From: CAZONU01 sp965370045
GTDB lineage: Bacteria; Planctomycetota; SZUA-567; JAKLDR01
Assembly (NCBI GenBank): GCA_965370045.1
Contig: CBDUSI010000144.1
Span: 1-9,904, forward strand
Direction of reading: 5' to 3'
Length of the DNA stretch: 9,904 bases
How positions within the stretch are numbered: position 1 is the first letter of the stretch; every line of letters starts with the position of its first letter. The notes below the pieces were generated by a model. That model was not told where the DNA came from and made no database searches. It was given only the letters and a program-made list of their open reading frames with translations. A program made the translations under genes and the position numbers. Below, piece by piece: positions 5,962-9,904 of the stretch.

Positions 5962-6593
5962 GCGCCGGCCTCCGGCAGTATCCGGACGTGGCCGCCCTGG
6001 ACCTCCACGCGCCCCGCGGCGAAGAGGCGCACTGCATGGGGGTATATCTCGCGCTCGACGGCCTGGACCCGCTCGGCCAGGCAGTCGGCGTCGTCGTCAT
6101 CAAAGACCTCGACGGCCTTCTGGACTACTATCGGTCCGCGGTCGTACTCGTTGTCAACCAGGTGCACCGTGGCCCCGGTGACCTTGCAGCCGGCCGCGAG
6201 CACCGCCTCGTGGACGAAGTGCCCGTACATCCCCTGGCCGCCGAAGGCCGGCAGGAGCGCGGGGTGCACGTTCAAGACTCGTCCTGTCCATCTTTCGGGG
6301 ATGCCCAGCTTGACCATGTAGCCGGCGAAGAGCACCAGGTCGGCGCCGGCCGCTTCGACCTCTTTCCAGACCGCCGCGGAGAACTCACTGAGCTCGGCGA
6401 AGTCCTTGCGGCGGACGACGGCCGTGGGAATGCCCGCCTTCTCCGCGCGCTCCAGGCCGAAAGCATCGCGTCGCGAAGAAACCACCTTGACCACCTCGCC
6501 GGGCAACTCGCCGGCCGCGGCCAGATCAATGAAGTTCTGCAGCGTGGTCCCGCTGCCGGAGAGGAGCACTGCCAGGCGGAGCTTCTCGGCCAC
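5958..6593 (-). CDS. purN: Phosphoribosylglycinamide formyltransferase PurN
   Basis: This cytoplasmic enzyme transfers the formyl group of 10-formyltetrahydrofolate to glycinamide ribonucleotide (GAR), the third step of de novo purine synthesis. The 211-aa product has the usual family length. Visible motifs are the N-terminal phosphate-binding loop LLSGSGTTLQNF (10-21), the catalytic core LNVHPALLPAF with Asn108 and His110 (equivalent to the E. coli Asn106/His108 pair), GMYGHFVHEAV (121-131), and DRGPIVVQ with Asp151, the counterpart of E. coli Asp144. The start is GTG 6593: AAGGAG, formed by the last codons of ileS, lies 6 bases upstream, and only three bases separate it from the ileS TAA. 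Its TGA overlaps the GTG of the zinc-ribbon gene. Pairing with ileS is not a classic arrangement and probably reflects operon packing, not a shared pathway. All catalytic residues are intact. Confidence 0.96.
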   Translation of the reverse strand: MAEKLRLAVLLSGSGTTLQNFIDLAAAGELPGEVVKVVSSRRDAFGLERAEKAGIPTAVVRRKDFAELSEFSAAVWKEVEAAGADLVLFAGYMVKLGIPERWTGRVLNVHPALLPAFGGQGMYGHFVHEAVLAAGCKVTGATVHLVDNEYDRGPIVVQKAVEVFDDDDADCLAERVQAVEREIYPHAVRLFAAGRVEVQGGHVRILPEAGA

Positions 6594-6596
6594 GCT

Positions 6597-9500
6597 TTAC
6601 TCCTTGGGCTTGACCCGGACCAGGAAGTCGTCGCCTTCCACCTGGGACTTCCTGGCGCCCTCGCCGATGGCCTCGGCGGCCACGACGTCCAGCGAGTCGC
6701 TGAGGGTCTGCGCCTTGACGTACTCCGGGTCGGCATTCACCGCGGCGGCGACCTCATCATTCTCCGGAGCAATGGCCGTCTCGATGCGCTGTTCGTACTT
6801 GAGGTCCAGCTCCTTGCGCGCCGCCTGAATGGCCACCACCACCTCCTGGCGCAGGCATTCGGCACGCAGCTCGGGGGATATCTCGGTGTTCAGGGCCACC
6901 ACCGCCCCGGCGTCGTCGGCCGCGGCGAAGCCCTCCTTCGCTCTGACGCGGAGCTCCAAGTCATCCTCGACGAGTTCGATCTCCTGCCCGTCGACGGAGA
7001 GGGCCAGCTTGCCGGCCTCGCGCAGTTCCTTGCGGAACTCGGCCCCGTCGCGCCCGGCCAGCGCCCCGCGGATCTTCTGGGCGAGCTTGCCGTACTTGGG
7101 CCCCACCTTCTTGAAGTCGGGCACCACCTCGAAAGTGACGTAGTGCTCGGGGTGGGCCTCCAGAACCAGCTTCTTGACGTTGAGCTCCTCTTCAACTATG
7201 CGCGAGAGCGCCAGGAGTCCCTCGGCGCGCGAGGGGTCGGCCAGCACCACCACCGCCTCGGCCAGCGGCTGGCGGTTCTTGATCTTGGCCCCGGCGCGCG
7301 CCGCGCGGCCCAGGGCGACCACGTTGCGGGCCAGCTTCATGCGCTTTGCCAATTCCTCGTCGATCAGTGCCGCGTCGGCCACCGGCCAGTCACACAAGTG
7401 CACGCTCTGGGGGCTCTTTTCCTCCGGCCACTGGGTGCGGACCATGTTCTGGTAGAGGTCCTCGGTCAGGAATGGCACGAAGGGCGCGGCCAGGCCGGTG
7501 ATGGTTACCAGGCTCTCGTACAGCGTCCAGTAGGCGTCGAGCTTGTCCTGGTCCCGCGTCGACTTCCAGAAGCGGTCCCGGTTGCGGCGCACGTACCAGT
7601 TGCTGAGGCTCTCGACCAGCGCGGAGAGCGTGGTCGCCGCGCCGTTGACGTCGTAAGCGTCCAGCGCGTCAGCAACCTTGCGCGCGGCGAGGTTGAGCTC
7701 CGAGGCCATCCAGCGGTCGATCTCGGCGCGCTCCGGCGCCGGCCGCCAGCCCTTCCCGCCCGCGAAGGGGCCGGCCAAGCCGGGGAAAGTCTCGAGGCCG
7801 TCGGCGGGCTCGAAGCCGTCGATGTTGGCGTAGATGACGAAGAAGCTGTAGACGTTGAGCAGCTTCACGAGGAATTCGCGCTGCTGCTCGCCCACGCCCT
7901 TCCTGTAGAAGCGGGTGTTTACCCAGGGATGGTTGGCGCTGTAGAAGTACCAGCGCATGGCGTCGGCGCCGCTGGTGTCGAATATCTCGTTGGGGTCCAG
8001 GTAGTTGCCCTTGGACTTGGACATCTTGAAGCCCTGCTCGTCGCAGACGTGGCCGAGCACCAGGCAGGTCTTGTAGGGGTGGGGGTACGGACTGTCCTGT
8101 AAGATCGTGCTGATGGCCAGCATGGTGTAGAACCACCCGCGGGTCTGGTCGATGGCTTCCGAGATGAAATCGCAGGGGAAGGCCCGCTTGAAGTCTTCGG
8201 TTTTGCGGTGCGGCGCGCCGTGCTGGGCGAAGGGCATGGCCCCGGCGTCGAACCAGGCGTCCACCACCTCCGGAGTGCGGGTCATCTGCGCGGAGCACTT
8301 CGGGCACTTCAACTTCACGGCGTCAATGCCCGGCTTGTGGGGGTCGAAGTCCTCGGGCACCGAGCCCGAGTCGACGGCCTTCTCGCGCAGTTCGGCGATC
8401 GAGGCAACCATGTCCTGGGTGCCGCAGTCTTCGCAGGTCCACACGTTGAGCGGCGTGCCCCAGTAGCGCTCGCGGCTGACCGCCCAGTCGATGTTGTTCT
8501 TCAGCCAGTCGCCGAAGCGGCCCTCGCGGATGTGCTCGGGCAGCCAGTTGATGGCCGCGTTGTTGGCCAGCATCTTCTCGGCGACCGCGGTGGTGCGGAT
8601 GTACCAGCTGTTGCGCGCGTAGTAGATCAGCGGCGACTCGCAGCGCCAGCAGTGCGGGTAGTTGTGGCGGTAGTTCTCGCGCTTGAAAAGCAGCCCGCGA
8701 TCATCCAGGTCGCGGACGATCCCCTTGTCGGCGTCCTTGATGAAGGTGCTGGCCCAGGGGGTGACCTCCGCGGGCAGCGTGCCGTCGGGCTCCACCAGCT
8801 GGATGACCGGCAGGTCGTTCTCGAGGCCGATCCGGTAGTCGTCCTCGCCGAAGGCCGGGGCCATGTGCACGATGCCGGTGCCGTCCTCCAGGCTGACGAA
8901 GTCGGCGGCCACCGCGTACCAGCACTTCTCCTCGGGCTTGGCGAAATTGAAAAGCGGCTGGTACGCGCGACCGGCCAGAGCGGCGCCCTTGACGGTCTTC
9001 AATATCTGGGCATCCTCGCCGATGACTTTTTCGACGAGCGCCTCGGCCATGATCAGCGTCTCGCCGTCGGGCATCTTGACGTATGCATAGTCAAACTCGG
9101 CGTTCACCGCGACCGCCGCGTTGGAGAGCAGCGTCCAGGGCGTGGTCGTCCAGGCCAGGAAGCTGGTGTTCTCCTCGTCCTTGACGCGAAAACGCACGTA
9201 GATGGATAGGTCGTCGACCTCCTTGTAGCCCTGGGCCACCTCGTGGCTGGAGAGCGGCGTCCCGCAGCGCGGGCAGTAGGGGACGATCTTGTGGCCCTTG
9301 TAGAGCAGGCCCTTTTTCCAGATCTCCTTGAGTGCCCACCAGACGCTCTCCACGTACTCTTTATGATAAGTTACGTAGGCGTTCTCGAGGTCCAGCCAGA
9401 AGCCCAGCCGGCGGGTCATCTTCTCCCAGTCGGCCTTGTAGCGCCACACCGACTCGCGGCACTTGTCCACGAACTCCTGGACGCCGAGCTCCTCGATCTG

Positions 9501-9824
9501 GTTCTTGCCGTTGATGCCCAGTTGCTTCTCGACCTCGATCTCCACGGGCAGGCCGTGGGTGTCCCAGCCGGCCTTGCGGGGCACCGAGAAGCCGCGCATG
9601 GTCTTGTAGCGCGGGAAGAGGTCCTTGATGCATCTGGTCAGGACGTGGCCGGGGTGGGGCGTGCCGTTGGCGGTGGGCGGACCCTCATAGAAGACGAAGA
9701 CCGGCCCGCCCTCGCGGAGCTCCAGGCTCTTCTCGAAGACCCGTTCCCGCTCCCAGAACTCGAGGGTTGTGCGCTCCTGGGCCGGGAAGTCGTACTTGCC
9801 GGGCGCTTTCTGGAACCTGGGCAT
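6597..9824 (-). CDS. ileS: Isoleucyl-tRNA synthetase, type 2 (IleS2-like)
   Basis: This class I aminoacyl-tRNA synthetase charges tRNA-Ile with isoleucine in the cytoplasm and hydrolyses mischarged valine. The 1075-aa product is complete. The HIGH motif is HPGH at 57-60 in GPPTANGTPHPGH, followed by WDTHGLPVE (87-95). The CP1 editing domain shows WTTTPWT (225-231) and GTGIVHMAPAFGEDD (315-329). KMSKS is at 600-604. Cys pairs suited to zinc binding occur at 184/187, 392/395, 464/467 and 507/510. The anticodon-binding region includes NWYVRRNRDRFW (742-753), and residues from about 880 to the end form the long C-terminal extension typical of the eukaryote/Thermus-like IleS2 type. That type is known to be less sensitive to mupirocin than IleS1. 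The start is ATG 9824 with AGGAG 5 bases upstream. It is the first gene of the leftward cluster; no T-box leader fits in the visible 80 bases upstream. Confidence 0.98.
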   Translation of the reverse strand: MPRFQKAPGKYDFPAQERTTLEFWERERVFEKSLELREGGPVFVFYEGPPTANGTPHPGHVLTRCIKDLFPRYKTMRGFSVPRKAGWDTHGLPVEIEVEKQLGINGKNQIEELGVQEFVDKCRESVWRYKADWEKMTRRLGFWLDLENAYVTYHKEYVESVWWALKEIWKKGLLYKGHKIVPYCPRCGTPLSSHEVAQGYKEVDDLSIYVRFRVKDEENTSFLAWTTTPWTLLSNAAVAVNAEFDYAYVKMPDGETLIMAEALVEKVIGEDAQILKTVKGAALAGRAYQPLFNFAKPEEKCWYAVAADFVSLEDGTGIVHMAPAFGEDDYRIGLENDLPVIQLVEPDGTLPAEVTPWASTFIKDADKGIVRDLDDRGLLFKRENYRHNYPHCWRCESPLIYYARNSWYIRTTAVAEKMLANNAAINWLPEHIREGRFGDWLKNNIDWAVSRERYWGTPLNVWTCEDCGTQDMVASIAELREKAVDSGSVPEDFDPHKPGIDAVKLKCPKCSAQMTRTPEVVDAWFDAGAMPFAQHGAPHRKTEDFKRAFPCDFISEAIDQTRGWFYTMLAISTILQDSPYPHPYKTCLVLGHVCDEQGFKMSKSKGNYLDPNEIFDTSGADAMRWYFYSANHPWVNTRFYRKGVGEQQREFLVKLLNVYSFFVIYANIDGFEPADGLETFPGLAGPFAGGKGWRPAPERAEIDRWMASELNLAARKVADALDAYDVNGAATTLSALVESLSNWYVRRNRDRFWKSTRDQDKLDAYWTLYESLVTITGLAAPFVPFLTEDLYQNMVRTQWPEEKSPQSVHLCDWPVADAALIDEELAKRMKLARNVVALGRAARAGAKIKNRQPLAEAVVVLADPSRAEGLLALSRIVEEELNVKKLVLEAHPEHYVTFEVVPDFKKVGPKYGKLAQKIRGALAGRDGAEFRKELREAGKLALSVDGQEIELVEDDLELRVRAKEGFAAADDAGAVVALNTEISPELRAECLRQEVVVAIQAARKELDLKYEQRIETAIAPENDEVAAAVNADPEYVKAQTLSDSLDVVAAEAIGEGARKSQVEGDDFLVRVKPKE
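6600..6605 (-). promoter_or_regulatory. purN ribosome binding site inside ileS
   Basis: AAGGAG, encoded by the last two sense codons of ileS (Lys-Glu) just before TAA, lies 6 bases before GTG 6593. It fixes the purN start and implies that ribosomes terminating on ileS can reinitiate on purN. Confidence 0.7.
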
Positions 9825-9856
9825 CGCTTCTCCTGCTCAACGGCTGCGAAGGGGGC

Positions 9857-9862
9857 ATTGTA
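9857..9862 (-). promoter_or_regulatory. Possible -10 element of the ileS promoter
   Basis: TACAAT on the minus strand matches the sigma-70 -10 consensus at five of six positions and lies 33 bases upstream of ATG 9824, a plausible distance for a short leader. No convincing -35 hexamer is seen 16-18 bases further up; only a weak TGG-TTT-like stretch is there, next to a homopolymer. In GC-rich DNA a lone AT-rich hexamer is noticeable but not proof. Confidence 0.35.
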
Positions 9863-9884
9863 GGGCATGACGGCGGAAAAACCA

Positions 9885-9897
9885 GGGGGGGGGGGGG
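9885..9897. other. 13-base G homopolymer at window edge
   Basis: An uninterrupted run of 13 G on the plus strand lies seven bases from the right end of the window, upstream of ileS. Such runs near contig ends often come from poly-G read tails or from assembly breaking at a homopolymer. A genuine long G tract is the alternative. Confidence 0.6.
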
Positions 9898-9904
9898 CGG
9901 ACGG

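Noticed and set aside
5086..6321. 411-codon plus-strand frame opposite the zinc-ribbon gene
   Set aside because: Its Gly/Arg/Ala runs are the complement of the basic repeat linker, and it crosses the GTGA junction of two real genes.
5988..8102. 704-codon open frame on the plus strand antisense to purN and ileS
   Set aside because: Its translation is Leu/Gly/Val/Ala/His/Arg-rich with no recognisable motif, and it lies opposite two strongly conserved enzymes. Long antisense frames are expected opposite genes with strong G/C third-position bias.
9825..9904. T-box leader upstream of ileS
   Set aside because: Only 80 bases are visible, with no specifier stem, conserved T-box bulge or terminator/antiterminator pair.

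Overview
This is a visibly GC-rich bacterial window in which every well-supported gene lies on the minus strand, so the window is read from its right end to its left. The G/C-biased third codon positions produce many long spurious ORFs on both strands. The mix of a type 2 isoleucyl-tRNA synthetase, a trypsin-like protease carrying PEGA and duplicated LamG-like modules, a zinc-ribbon protein with a proline and lysine/arginine-rich linker, and an (alpha/alpha)-barrel protein suggests an uncultured lineage such as the PVC/Planctomycetota group or a similar deep-branching phylum. That placement is an inference and is weak. The odd window length and a 13-G run near the right edge suggest a short assembled contig.

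Layout in transcription order: ileS (9824-6597, complete, 1075 aa) has a possible promoter just upstream. purN (6593-5958, GTG start) follows, with its Shine-Dalgarno (SD) inside the last ileS codons. A zinc-ribbon/one-TM protein (5961-5119) starts in a GTGA overlap with the purN stop. A SprT-like zinc metalloprotein starts at 5122 in a TTGA overlap. An exported trypsin-like protease starts at 4299 and ends at 1882. An (alpha/alpha)-barrel protein starts at 1909, overlapping the protease end by 28 bp, and is broken by a one-base frameshift in a homopolymer near 1575. After a 78-bp gap comes a small membrane-anchored protein of unknown function (654-70). A short hairpin with a T-tract at the left edge probably terminates the unit.

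The tight overlaps and embedded ribosome binding sites suggest that ileS through the barrel gene form one co-transcribed, partly translationally coupled unit. Two housekeeping functions (isoleucine charging and purine synthesis) are followed by genes that look concerned with the envelope or proteolysis. No CRISPR array, rRNA, tRNA, integrase, transposase or recognisable defence system is present. The points most worth a second look are the homopolymer frameshift that splits the barrel gene, the missing stop of the SprT-like ORF (which a one-base correction would turn into a clean ATGA junction), and the modular architectures of the protease and the zinc-ribbon protein.
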